17,449 nucleotides of DNA, from contig URTL01000028.1 of the NCBI GenBank assembly GCA_900550785.1, positions 1-17,449 on the forward strand. Direction: 5' to 3'. A model generated the notes under the pieces. The model saw only the letters and a program-made list of their open reading frames with translations, was not told where the DNA came from and ran no database searches. The stretch's first letter is position 1. Each line of letters begins with the position of its first letter. Made by a program: the position numbers and the translations under genes. The DNA comes from an uncultured Collinsella sp. GTDB taxonomy: Bacteria > Actinomycetota > Coriobacteriia > Coriobacteriales > Coriobacteriaceae. Of the stretch, positions 1 through 7,469 are shown one piece after another.

Positions 1-54
<54 letters not shown>

Positions 55-71
55 TCAGTTAATAGCCTGCT

Positions 72-90
72 GAAATACCTTGGGTATTTC
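72..90. repeat. Perfect hairpin just upstream of tRNA-Ile
   Basis: GAAATACC and GGTATTTC form an 8-bp perfect inverted repeat with a 3-base loop, 18 bases before the 5' end of tRNA-Ile. A second hairpin lies at 104-120. Neither has a T-tract that would make it a clear terminator of the minus strand. Roles in leader processing or transcription pausing are possible but are not shown by the sequence. Confidence 0.5.
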
Positions 91-103
91 GCGATAAGAC
101 TCA

Positions 104-120
104 TAAACGCTTCGCGTTTA
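104..120. repeat. Perfect hairpin in the tRNA-Ile upstream region
   Basis: TAAACGC and GCGTTTA form a 7-bp perfect inverted repeat with a 3-base loop (TTC). On the plus strand it is followed by TTTAAC, and it sits directly before the tRNA T-arm-like remnant. Its function is unknown. Confidence 0.45.
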
Positions 121-130
121 TTTAACGCTC

Positions 131-163
131 GCACCCTGGCGGGTTCGAGTCCCGGCGCTTGGT
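131..163 (+). pseudogene. tRNA T-arm-like remnant on the opposite strand to its neighbours
   Basis: The plus strand carries GCGGGTTCGAGTCCCG at 139-154, a typical tRNA T-arm core with the loop TTCGAGT, followed by GCGCTTGGTA. The same 16 bases occur in the tRNA-Gly T-arm in inverted orientation at 222-237. No matching acceptor 5' strand (CCAAGCG), D-arm or anticodon arm is visible upstream, so this is not an intact tRNA. It may be the 3' end of a lost convergent tRNA or an inverted partial duplication of the tRNA-Gly region. It is also conceivable as an old integration-site scar. Confidence 0.4.
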
Positions 164-210
164 AGTAAAAAGCACGGCAACGTAACGCTGCCGTGCTTGT
201 GCTTTTTACT
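164..210 (-). terminator. Rho-independent terminator of tRNA-Gly
   Basis: AGCACGGCA (171-179) and TGCCGTGCT (190-198) form a 9-bp perfect stem. On the minus strand it is followed by a run of five T, immediately downstream of tRNA-Gly. An overlapping 12-bp perfect inverted repeat, AGTAAAAAGCAC (164-175) with GTGCTTTTTACT (199-210), gives an alternative longer hairpin and T-runs on both strands. The element could therefore also stop plus-strand transcripts. Confidence 0.85.
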
Positions 211-284
211 GGAGCGGGCAACGGGACTCGAACCCGCGAGTGTCAGCTTGGGAAGCTGATGCCTTACCACTTGGCGATGCCCGC
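210..284 (-). tRNA. tRNA-Gly (anticodon CCC)
   Basis: A complete cloverleaf can be read on the minus strand. The acceptor GCGGGCA at the 5' end (284) pairs with TGCCCGC at the 3' side. The anticodon stem TCAGC/GCTGA encloses the loop TTCCCAA, and the T-arm has GCGGG/CCCGT around TTCGAGT. The discriminator base is T and the CCA tail is encoded (210-212). The anticodon CCC at 250-252 decodes glycine GGG. The gene is followed at once by a strong terminator. Confidence 0.96.
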
Positions 285-297
285 TTGTGTGTTGGCT

Positions 298-327
298 AGT
301 ATAACGCGGTTGTCTTGTTCGATACAA
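298..327 (-). promoter_or_regulatory. Promoter of tRNA-Gly
   Basis: On the minus strand a -35 box TTGTAT (322-327) and a -10 box TATACT (298-303) are separated by 18 bases. This predicts a start about 7 bases before the mature 5' end of tRNA-Gly at 284. Both boxes are close to the sigma-70 consensus and the placement fits a tRNA transcription unit. Confidence 0.6.
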
Positions 328-581
328 GGGTGGCGATGCTTGTTTTAGCTGTGGAGATTCGTTTGAAAATCGCGTCAATTGTGGAGATGAGGACCTTTGA
401 CCTCCTGTTCTCCCTATCTTCTACCTGCGCTTTTGCTTGATTGTTGTATTTGAGCTCAATTTGTCAGGAATTGGGCAAGCTTTTGGTCAGGCTCCGGTAC
501 TTACCCGCATGAACCTCGGGGGTAGCCTCATCCTACGCGTCGCAGCCTCCCCATGCGGCGCACGAGGGATAAGGAGCAGCC
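328..581 (+). other. Long intergenic leader before the adhesin gene
   Basis: No convincing gene lies here. A compound stem can be drawn on the plus strand: AGGCT (489-493) with AGCCT (524-528), enclosing ACCC (503-506) with GGGT (520-523). A second stem, GTCGCA with TGCGGC, lies near 539-560. A 10-base palindrome, TTGAGCTCAA, is at 450-459. No well-formed -35/-10 pair could be fixed. The ribosome binding site AAGGAG (571-576) ends the region. The pairing suggests a structured 5' UTR, but it matches no riboswitch class I recognise. Confidence 0.35.
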
Positions 582-3500
582 ATGTCCAACGCACCCACGC
601 ACTCTGTCCACAGCGCAATCGCAACAGGTCCGCTGCTCCTGCTCCTCTTCCTGCTTTTCGGCTGCCTGGCACCGAGAGCCGCATTTGCCGTCGATGGCTA
701 CGACCAACTCGGCTTCCGCACTATTAGCGATGATTGTGGGCCCTTCTTCATCGGCAAGTATGAAGCTCAAGACGCCTCGATTGCCTACTGCATGAACCAG
801 GAGCGCCCCGGCCCCACCAAGCCGGGCGGCCCATGGCTCAACTTTGATCAAGGCTGGGTGTGGCTCGACGACGAGTTCGCGGCAATCGTTTGTCACGGAT
901 ATCCTACCGCCACGTCGTTTGGCGGTTACCATCTTTCACCCGATCGCGCCCGCGCCGCAACCCAGCTTGCCGTATGGATGCTCAACGGCACTACCCATGT
1001 CGACGGTACCTACTCTTACACGACCGCTCAGGGCAAAACCAAGAGCGGGCACTTTACCGCCGACAATGAAGTCGTGGCGGCTGCGCGGTGGCTCCACGAC
1101 AACGCAAAATCAGGAAGCATCAAAGCCGCTCCGCACCGCGCGCGGCGCTATCTAGGAGCCGTATCGGGCGGCAGCAAACGTCAAGACATGCTCTATGTAC
1201 TGCCGGCAGTCTCTGTTTCCTTCAAAAAACAGTCTGCAAACGCCGCCATTACCAGCGGAAACAATACTTATCAGTTTGACGGGGCAACATTCGATATTTT
1301 TGAGAGCGCCAGCGGCGCGCATGTCGGCACCGTCCAGATGGACAGCAACGGTCGAGCGCAAGCAACACTTCTGCCCAACACGGCATACTACCTAGTTGAA
1401 ACGAAGGCGCCGGCCGGCTATGTCCCCCGCCACGATCGCATTGCCTTTACCACGGGGAATGACGGCGGGCGGGTCGCCATTGATGAACAGCCCGGCACCA
1501 TCAACCTGCGTATCGTAAAACTCGATGCCGCGACGAATGCCGGCCACCAGGTGGGAGCTTCGCTCGCAGGAGCAGAGTTCACGTGTGTGTCACAATCAAC
1601 CCCTGGATGGGCACAAATCCTCACGACCGACGAAAGCGGTCGGGCCACCCTCGCCGATGTCCCCTTAGGAACCTTTACCATCTACGAATCAAAAGCCCCC
1701 GAGGGCTACCTGCCATCCAACGACAGCTGGACCTATACCGTTGGAGCCGACCAGCTCGGCGATTCAGGCGTGGTCGAGATCGAATCTCGCGTTTCCGATA
1801 TCCCCATTGCGTTTAACCTTGAGATTTCCAAATTCAAGGATTACGGCAATAGCGACCAATCCGGCCTGGAGCAGCCGGCGGGTGGTGTTGTCTTTGAGGT
1901 TGTCAGCAACAGCTCTCAGCAGGTTGTTGGCACACTGACCACAAACATCTATGGCTTTGCCTCCACCGAAGATCAGCCCGAAGCATGGTTCGGCACAGGC
2001 AAGCGACCCGCCGGTGTCCACGGAGCCGTCCCATACGACCGTGCCGGCTACACGGTTCGTGAGGTTCCGGAAACCGTCCCCGAGGGTTTTAAACGTGCAG
2101 GGGAATGGACCGTCGGGGCAAATCAGATTTCCGACGGCGCCGAGCTTCAATATATCGTGGACAACCACGCTCTGTCGACGCATCTCCAGATTGTAAAACG
2201 CGATGCCCAAACAGGCGCTTCTGTTCCCCTAGCCGGATTCACCTTCCAACTCCTCGACAGCAATCACGAACCTGTCTCACAAACTTGCTGGTATCCAGCA
2301 CATAACGTAATGGACACCTTTACGACTGACGCGACCGGGACCGTCACACTGCCAGAATCGCTCGTGCCGGGCACCTATTATGTACGCGAAACCTCGGCCA
2401 AAGAGCCCTATCTTGTCAGCGAAGAAATCGAGGTAAACATACCCGCCGACATGAACCTAACGCCCGTTGCAATCGCCTCGTATTATGACCGCGCCGCGAC
2501 CGGAAATATCAGGATCGTTAAAACCGATGCCGTAGACGGCAGCAGCCTCGCGGGCGCCATCTTTGAGATCCGTGCCTCGGGTGATATCGTGCGCCCCGAC
2601 GGTAGCATTGCCGCACTCGACGGTGAGACTGTCGCTACCGTCACGACGGATGAAACTGGAGAAGCACGCGCGGACAACCTCCCACTGGGATCTGGCACCG
2701 CACGCTACGAGGTTGTCGAGACTCAAGCGCCGGCAGGCTTCTTGCTCGATCAGACAACCCATATTGTCGACCTTACTTATGCCGACCAGAAAACACCCGT
2801 TGTAGAAGCACGGCTTAACGTATCCGACGATTACACCAAGGTTGATATCTCCAAGGTCGATGCAAGCGGTGAGCAGGAAGTAGAAGGCGCACGGCTCACC
2901 TTATATGGTCCCGATAAAACCGAAATAGACTCCTGGACCTCATCCGACAAGCCACACCGCGTCGAACATCTTGCACCCGGCACCTACTCGTTGCGCGAAA
3001 TGATGTCTCCGCGGACCTATGACCTTGCCGAGGAGATAACGTTTGAAATAAAGGATACGGGAGAAGTCCAATCCGTCGCGATGAAGGATGCGCCCATCGA
3101 GATCAAGGGGCAGGTCGACAAGCGTCAGGAACTTGTCCAACCTATCGAAAAGGGCCTGTTGGCTAACGGCGATGGTAAAAACCGTGCCGCGACGCAAACC
3201 AATACGGATGGACTTTTCTCCTATACCATCGACGCTCGAAACGATTCAACTACCTGGGTTGATGAGTTCACAATTACCGATGATCTTGAGTGTGCCGAGG
3301 ACGATACGGCGAGATTCGTCTCAATCGAAACCCCCGTCGCCATCGGCGACCTCAATGGTCTGTGCAACGTGTGGTATCGCACGACGCCGTTGGACTCGAC
3401 AGACGTCGATGAGCCGGCAAACGCGACACTTGACGATGGGCACGAAAATCCTTGGCTTGAGTCCGACGAAGTAAGGGAGAGTCTGGGTGAGGATTGCCGC

Positions 3501-4013
3501 CTCGTCGATTACGACGGCTGGCACCTCTGGAAGGCGGATGTCTCGACCACGGAATCCACCACACTCGAGGCGAAAGAACTCGACCTTGCGTCCAATACCG
3601 TCGTAACGGGCATTCGAATTGAATACGGTGCGGTAGCCGCCGACTTTACGACTCGAAGCGATGCGGATTCTTGGACCCGCGATGATCTCAAAGATGAGCA
3701 CGACGACCTTGACGATGCCAAAGCAATCCTTGGCACAGACGCTCGGGGCGCAGTCGTACACATGCAGGCAACGTCGGCTTATACGCCCCAAACCGCACTC
3801 ACCAACAGCGCGCGCGTCGATCTTTGCCGCAACGGTGGCGGCGATAAACTTGAGTCACATGACGAGGACAGCGTCATTCAACGCTGTACCCTACCGCAGG
3901 ACCTACCGGCAACAGGATCAGCTCCCATCGCCGCTTGCATCACCGCGCTCCTGACCTCGGGTGCCGCAGCCCTATGGTTCGCTCGCCTTAGGTCGATCCC
4001 AAAGAAGCGCTAG
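582..4013 (+). CDS. Sortase-anchored surface adhesin with thioester domain and Cna-B repeats
   Basis: This is a 1143-residue cell-wall protein, likely an adhesin or pilus-tip-like protein. A signal peptide (hydrophobic 16-29, likely cut after AFA at 36) leads into a thioester domain. YCMN (Cys70) and TQLAVWM (Gln128) match the Cys and Gln that form the internal thioester in TQXA-type domains, which bind host targets covalently. Six Cna-B/SpaA-like modules follow, each with a first-strand lysine (such as K313, K417, K539, K647, K758) and an E-box glutamate (E273, E369, E494, E603, E713, E806). These are the residues that make isopeptide bonds in the family. A larger acidic domain occupies about 839-1085. 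The protein ends with LPATG (1108-1112), a hydrophobic segment and a basic tail, the sortase signal. The start has AAGGAG five bases upstream. No sortase or pilin partner is in the window, so it is either a monocistronic adhesin anchored by a housekeeping sortase or the first gene of a unit ending at the terminator. The ligand is unknown. Confidence 0.92.
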   Translation: MSNAPTHSVHSAIATGPLLLLLFLLFGCLAPRAAFAVDGYDQLGFRTISDDCGPFFIGKYEAQDASIAYCMNQERPGPTKPGGPWLNFDQGWVWLDDEFAAIVCHGYPTATSFGGYHLSPDRARAATQLAVWMLNGTTHVDGTYSYTTAQGKTKSGHFTADNEVVAAARWLHDNAKSGSIKAAPHRARRYLGAVSGGSKRQDMLYVLPAVSVSFKKQSANAAITSGNNTYQFDGATFDIFESASGAHVGTVQMDSNGRAQATLLPNTAYYLVETKAPAGYVPRHDRIAFTTGNDGGRVAIDEQPGTINLRIVKLDAATNAGHQVGASLAGAEFTCVSQSTPGWAQILTTDESGRATLADVPLGTFTIYESKAPEGYLPSNDSWTYTVGADQLGDSGVVEIESRVSDIPIAFNLEISKFKDYGNSDQSGLEQPAGGVVFEVVSNSSQQVVGTLTTNIYGFASTEDQPEAWFGTGKRPAGVHGAVPYDRAGYTVREVPETVPEGFKRAGEWTVGANQISDGAELQYIVDNHALSTHLQIVKRDAQTGASVPLAGFTFQLLDSNHEPVSQTCWYPAHNVMDTFTTDATGTVTLPESLVPGTYYVRETSAKEPYLVSEEIEVNIPADMNLTPVAIASYYDRAATGNIRIVKTDAVDGSSLAGAIFEIRASGDIVRPDGSIAALDGETVATVTTDETGEARADNLPLGSGTARYEVVETQAPAGFLLDQTTHIVDLTYADQKTPVVEARLNVSDDYTKVDISKVDASGEQEVEGARLTLYGPDKTEIDSWTSSDKPHRVEHLAPGTYSLREMMSPRTYDLAEEITFEIKDTGEVQSVAMKDAPIEIKGQVDKRQELVQPIEKGLLANGDGKNRAATQTNTDGLFSYTIDARNDSTTWVDEFTITDDLECAEDDTARFVSIETPVAIGDLNGLCNVWYRTTPLDSTDVDEPANATLDDGHENPWLESDEVRESLGEDCRLVDYDGWHLWKADVSTTESTTLEAKELDLASNTVVTGIRIEYGAVAADFTTRSDADSWTRDDLKDEHDDLDDAKAILGTDARGAVVHMQATSAYTPQTALTNSARVDLCRNGGGDKLESHDEDSVIQRCTLPQDLPATGSAPIAACITALLTSGAAALWFARLRSIPKKR

Positions 4014-4022
4014 CGCGATGAA

Positions 4023-4058
4023 AAAGCGGGCGAGACAGTCCCCTGGCTCGCCCGCTTT
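4023..4058. terminator. Bidirectional terminator between adhesin and membrane-protein operon
   Basis: AAAGCGGGCGAG (4023-4034) and CTCGCCCGCTTT (4047-4058) form a 12-bp perfect stem with a 12-base loop. The plus strand ends in TTT and the minus strand continues into a run of five T. The element lies between two convergent genes (stops at 4013 and 4080), so it probably ends transcription from both sides. Confidence 0.93.
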
Positions 4059-4079
4059 CAATCATGTAAATCGCCGTAT

Positions 4080-4298
4080 CTACTCTGCAGACGAAGATCC
4101 ACCATCAACGATTGCCTGCTCGGACTCAGGAATCCCATCAGCACCCGTACTCTGTTCTTGCTCCACCTCTTCGCTGATTGCGGAGGCGGGGGTCGAGCCC
4201 TTTGCGCCCACGATGTAGGCAGCCCCAAATCCTAACGCAATGGCAATCAAGGTCAAAATCACGTAGACAGGCCAATGGCGCTTAATATACGAAAACAC
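4080..4298 (-). CDS. Small single-pass membrane protein, function unknown
   Basis: This is a 72-residue protein with a short basic N-terminus (MFSYIKRHWP), one transmembrane helix at about 11-32, and an acidic, Ser/Glu-rich, probably disordered tail of 40 residues. No cleavage site is obvious, so it is likely an anchored protein, but the topology is not certain. The start codon is GTG at 4296-4298, supported by AAGGAG (4304-4309) five bases away. The gene begins 21 bases after the stop of the M28-like gene, so the two form an operon that ends at the terminator at 4023-4058. I do not recognise the family. Its acidic tail resembles the acidic insertion of the neighbouring protein in composition, which hints at, but does not prove, a shared membrane site. 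Confidence 0.75.
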   Translation of the reverse strand: MFSYIKRHWPVYVILTLIAIALGFGAAYIVGAKGSTPASAISEEVEQEQSTGADGIPESEQAIVDGGSSSAE

Positions 4299-4319
4299 GT
4301 TGACTCCTTAGAGCTCCGT

Positions 4320-7271
4320 CTACGAACGGCGGATAACCTCGGTCACGACCTCGGATACCGTAGCAATGTTCGTCGGGTTGACATTGTGGGGCAGGTCGTC
4401 CTCGGTACGAGCGCAAGCCAGACGCGTGCCGTCCACGCCGGCGATGGTAAGGGCTCGGCGGCTCGCCTCGAGCGCGGCATAGGCATCGGTCTTGGCATAG
4501 GGCATCTCGAGCGCGCCACAATCGACATGGAACGACTTGCAGACCTTGCTGACCAGGTTCATGATGCGGCGATCGCCCTTGAGCAGTTGTTGTTCGCCCT
4601 CGACCGTCACAACCGAAAGCCTACCGGCGCCGACGGATTCAAGATTGATAAAGAATACGCCGCGGAGCTTATCGCGATGCGAAGCCAAGAAGGCCTTCAT
4701 GCCGGCGCCATCACAATCCGAGGCGCCCGTTGCCACAAACCAGATATCGTGACCGAGCAGCTCATCATCGCCCATAGAGGCGACAGCCGAGAGCATATCT
4801 TCGGAAGAAGCGCCATCGGAAGACGTAGCGCCACCCTTCCAGCCATCGTTATCGTCCTCGAAGTTATCCCACGAACCGATACCGCGACCGGACTTCTTGG
4901 CATCGTAATCGTCTTCGACGCCCAGCCAGTCACTCATGCTGTCCTGCTCGTTTTTCTTTTTACGACCGAACAGACCACCCAGGCCGCGCTTACGAGACTT
5001 GGGTGCCGCCGGGGCGGGAGCCGAAATGGTCTCGATCGGCTGCACGCCCGACGCAACGGGCATAGGAGGCGCAACGGGTACCGATGTGGGTTCGGGACCT
5101 TGGGCGGTAGCAAAGGGGTCGTTGACCTGGGCAGAGGGATCGGGAAGGTCGAACAGCGACGTGCGAGACGCAACGTTTGCCTGCTTCATAGACGGCAGCG
5201 ACGGATCGGGGACCGAAGCCAGCGGAGACGAGGAGGGTGCAGGCGACGGTGCCGACGCCGGATCGGGAACATTCATCTGCGGACGCGGCGATACCTGGGA
5301 GGAAATCTGGGCCATAAGGGAATCAACCGTTTCGTCCTGGGTGGGAGCGACATTGGCAACCGTGGCACCGGAACCACTCGGGGTCGGCATGGTGAAAATC
5401 TGCGTGGAATAAGGCCTCGACTCATCCGTCTCGGGAGTCTCGGAAACCGCAGGCACTTCCTCCTGCTCGACCTCGGTCGAATCACCTTGATCGGCTGCCA
5501 CGTATTGCTCTTCGTCAGAGTTGGCCTCAACGGACTCGTCCTCGGCGGCGTCGACGGGCGCGGACTGCATAGCCTCGTTCTGCTCGAACTCTTGCGCCGC
5601 GTGCTCACGTGCCGCCGCGGCTGCCTGCTGCTGAGCGATAGCCTCCTGCTCGGCAGCCTCGCGTGCGGCAGCGCGCTTCTCCTCGAAGTCGTCGACAAAT
5701 TTCTTGCCCTTTGCAAGTGCACCCTTAAAGAAGTTGGAAGCGCTGGCGCCAATCGACGAGAACGCGGATGCAATGTCGGCACGGGGCGTTGCCGCGGGAA
5801 TCTCGGCCGAGAAATCAGTATCGCTCTCGTAAGACACGCGCCTCGGCTGTTCAACGTAATCGTCGTCAGACTCGTCCGCAACGTCTTGTGCCGGCGCGGC
5901 GGGAGCCAAAATGTCCAGTCCTGCCGCGGGATCGATCGCGGACACCGCCTCGGGCTCGGCAACGGCAGCGGCAACCGCGGCAGACTCATCATCCACGGTG
6001 ACAGCGGGCGCAGGCGCAGTCACGACGGGGGCAGACTCGGGCTCAAACGTCGGCTCCTCGCCCTCCTCGTAATCGAGCGTGCAGGACTCGGGAAGCATTC
6101 CGAGCGCACGGATGGCATCCGAACCAAAGCGGATGTTGCCGGCGGCATTGCGATAGAGCTTGGGCTCGGGCTCGGCCGCGACAGGCTCCTCCACCGGCTC
6201 GGCAGCGGAAACCTCGTCATTGAACTCTTCAGCCTGGGCAGCCTGGTTCTGATCCTCGGGCACGATGGCGCCGATCAGCGTCTCGTCGGCAGACGCACCC
6301 TCAAAGCCCTCGATCTGCTCGTCGAAAGCCTCACCCTGTTCGGGCTCGGTCTGAGCGTCGGGAGCAATCGGCTGACCGAATTCGTCCTCGGCGTAGGTAG
6401 GCTCTTCATACTCGATGGTGTTGCCGTAGTCGTTTTGCTGCTGGGCCGCGGCATATTCCGCCGCTGCGCGCGCCGTTTCCTCGGCACGACGCTTCTGCTC
6501 CCCAAAATAGGTATCGAACGGAACATCGTCGGGAAACTCGTTTTCGCCCTGGAAGGGAGCAACGTTGTCCATAACGCCGAGCATAGCGGCGACAGAGGAC
6601 TTGTTGCACACCGCGCCGGACGTATAGGGAAGAATATGGCGGTTAGAGATGATGTTTGCCGCGTTGGCAAGTGCAACGAGGGAAGCGAGGATCGCGACAA
6701 TCCACAGCAGAACCTTGAGCGCGCCGGGGAGCGGCAGGATACGCAGGATGGCAACGGCAGCGGGGGCAACCGTGGCAACGGGCAACAGCTTGGCGATGAG
6801 CGCACGGTACGAAGCATAGGGCTCGCGGGCGAGCAGCTCAGCACGGGGAGAGTCGTAGTGTGCGACAACGACCACCGGGCGGTTGCGCGGAGACGCGAGC
6901 GGGCCCGAGGCCTTGTGGTAGGCGATGACATTTTGGCTCACGCCCGTCTTGCCCAGGCGCGAAACCACGGGGTGGCCCGTGCGTTCGAGCACGTAAAGAA
7001 CGGCGCCGACAACGGCCAGCAAGGTGCCGACCAAGCCGATACCGCCGCCGATGCCCATCAGCAGGGCGCCGGCAAACGCAAGAATACCGGTAACGGCAAA
7101 TGCCAACCTACTGGGCGCCGGGGCATTGAACTCCTGAACCTCGGGGTCAAAGCCGTGGTTGCGGAAGATCTGAGCGATATCCTCGGCAGCCAAGCGCTCT
7201 TCTTCGCTGCATGCCGGCGTAATGCCGGTGTTCTGCAGCAGGTGGTTAATATAGTTCTGGGTGTTCGCCAT
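4320..7271 (-). CDS. Membrane M28-peptidase-like protein with degenerate active site and large disordered insertion
   Basis: This is a 983-residue protein. The N-terminal part resembles Zn-dependent M28 exopeptidases of the membrane type: a helical start, two hydrophobic helices at about 56-97, the VVVVAHYDSPR segment (His138, Asp140), and two more helices at about 160-206. The fold appears to resume at about 821 (WFVATG, FINLESVGAG, His962). Between about 240 and 820 lies a Pro/Ala/Glu/Asp-rich, low-complexity stretch with a charged coiled-coil-like segment at 515-565 and a basic patch at 758-773. The canonical metal and catalytic motifs are altered. The usual NDxxSG is GAVCNKSSV (Cys222 replaces Asp), the usual EE is Ser851-Asp852, and the usual Asp in the INLD strand is Glu878. 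I infer a pseudo-enzyme or a strongly altered peptidase. The start at 7269-7271 is chosen because TGTGGAG lies five bases upstream and the M28-like N-terminus begins there; an upstream ATG at 7419-7421 would add 50 unlikely residues. The gene is in an operon with the small membrane protein at 4080-4298. Confidence 0.8.
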   Translation of the reverse strand: MANTQNYINHLLQNTGITPACSEEERLAAEDIAQIFRNHGFDPEVQEFNAPAPSRLAFAVTGILAFAGALLMGIGGGIGLVGTLLAVVGAVLYVLERTGHPVVSRLGKTGVSQNVIAYHKASGPLASPRNRPVVVVAHYDSPRAELLAREPYASYRALIAKLLPVATVAPAAVAILRILPLPGALKVLLWIVAILASLVALANAANIISNRHILPYTSGAVCNKSSVAAMLGVMDNVAPFQGENEFPDDVPFDTYFGEQKRRAEETARAAAEYAAAQQQNDYGNTIEYEEPTYAEDEFGQPIAPDAQTEPEQGEAFDEQIEGFEGASADETLIGAIVPEDQNQAAQAEEFNDEVSAAEPVEEPVAAEPEPKLYRNAAGNIRFGSDAIRALGMLPESCTLDYEEGEEPTFEPESAPVVTAPAPAVTVDDESAAVAAAVAEPEAVSAIDPAAGLDILAPAAPAQDVADESDDDYVEQPRRVSYESDTDFSAEIPAATPRADIASAFSSIGASASNFFKGALAKGKKFVDDFEEKRAAAREAAEQEAIAQQQAAAAAREHAAQEFEQNEAMQSAPVDAAEDESVEANSDEEQYVAADQGDSTEVEQEEVPAVSETPETDESRPYSTQIFTMPTPSGSGATVANVAPTQDETVDSLMAQISSQVSPRPQMNVPDPASAPSPAPSSSPLASVPDPSLPSMKQANVASRTSLFDLPDPSAQVNDPFATAQGPEPTSVPVAPPMPVASGVQPIETISAPAPAAPKSRKRGLGGLFGRKKKNEQDSMSDWLGVEDDYDAKKSGRGIGSWDNFEDDNDGWKGGATSSDGASSEDMLSAVASMGDDELLGHDIWFVATGASDCDGAGMKAFLASHRDKLRGVFFINLESVGAGRLSVVTVEGEQQLLKGDRRIMNLVSKVCKSFHVDCGALEMPYAKTDAYAALEASRRALTIAGVDGTRLACARTEDDLPHNVNPTNIATVSEVVTEVIRRS

Positions 7272-7469
7272 GTGCGCTCCACATCCATAATCCGACAAAT
7301 AGGCCCAATGCATGCACATTAGAACCGTATATAGTCGAAAGTATACCCCGAGCGAGCGCAAACGACCGAATTCGGGCCATCTTAACGCCCCGAGCGGACA
7401 AGGATATAGCCTAATCTCCATATCGGACTAAAATCATGGCAGCAAACCACCTTCTCATGCGAGGACTCT
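7272..7469. promoter_or_regulatory. Divergent intergenic region between M28-like operon and WYL regulators
   Basis: These 198 bases must hold promoters for both directions. On the minus strand a good -10 box TATACT (7340-7345) lies about 70 bases before the M28-like start, but its -35 region is poor. On the plus strand TAAAAT (7429-7434) is a possible -10 box with no good -35. A weak -35 on the plus side would fit a promoter that needs an activator, possibly the WYL proteins themselves. That is a guess. Confidence 0.3.

Noticed and set aside
489..560. Possible c-di-GMP riboswitch before the adhesin (CTCCGGTA is reminiscent)
   Set aside because: The conserved core elements of the class I aptamer, such as the GCAAA-type junction segments, are not present; only a generic stem is supported.
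437..727. A possible small gene before the adhesin
   Set aside because: It runs into the adhesin signal-peptide region in another frame and has no ribosome binding site or recognisable feature.
582..4013. Repeats within the adhesin gene as a recent DNA-level tandem duplication
   Set aside because: The Cna-B modules share only short protein motifs; their DNA is divergent, so they are old domains rather than recent tandem repeats.
5273..5992. A 239-codon minus-strand open frame in another frame of the M28-like gene
   Set aside because: It is Arg/Pro/Ser-rich shadow translation of the low-complexity insertion; no ribosome binding site and no domain.
4275..7322. A 1015-codon open frame on the plus strand, antisense to the M28-like gene
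   Set aside because: It mirrors the real gene frame. Its protein is a low-complexity run of Arg, Gly, Leu and His with no domain and no ribosome binding site, whereas the minus-strand frame has recognisable M28 motifs and membrane helices. High G+C codon use creates such open antisense frames.
7272..7421. Longer M28-like protein starting at 7421
   Set aside because: The extra 50 residues are not family-like and cover the probable promoter; the start at 7271 has a good ribosome binding site and begins at the expected M28 N-terminus.
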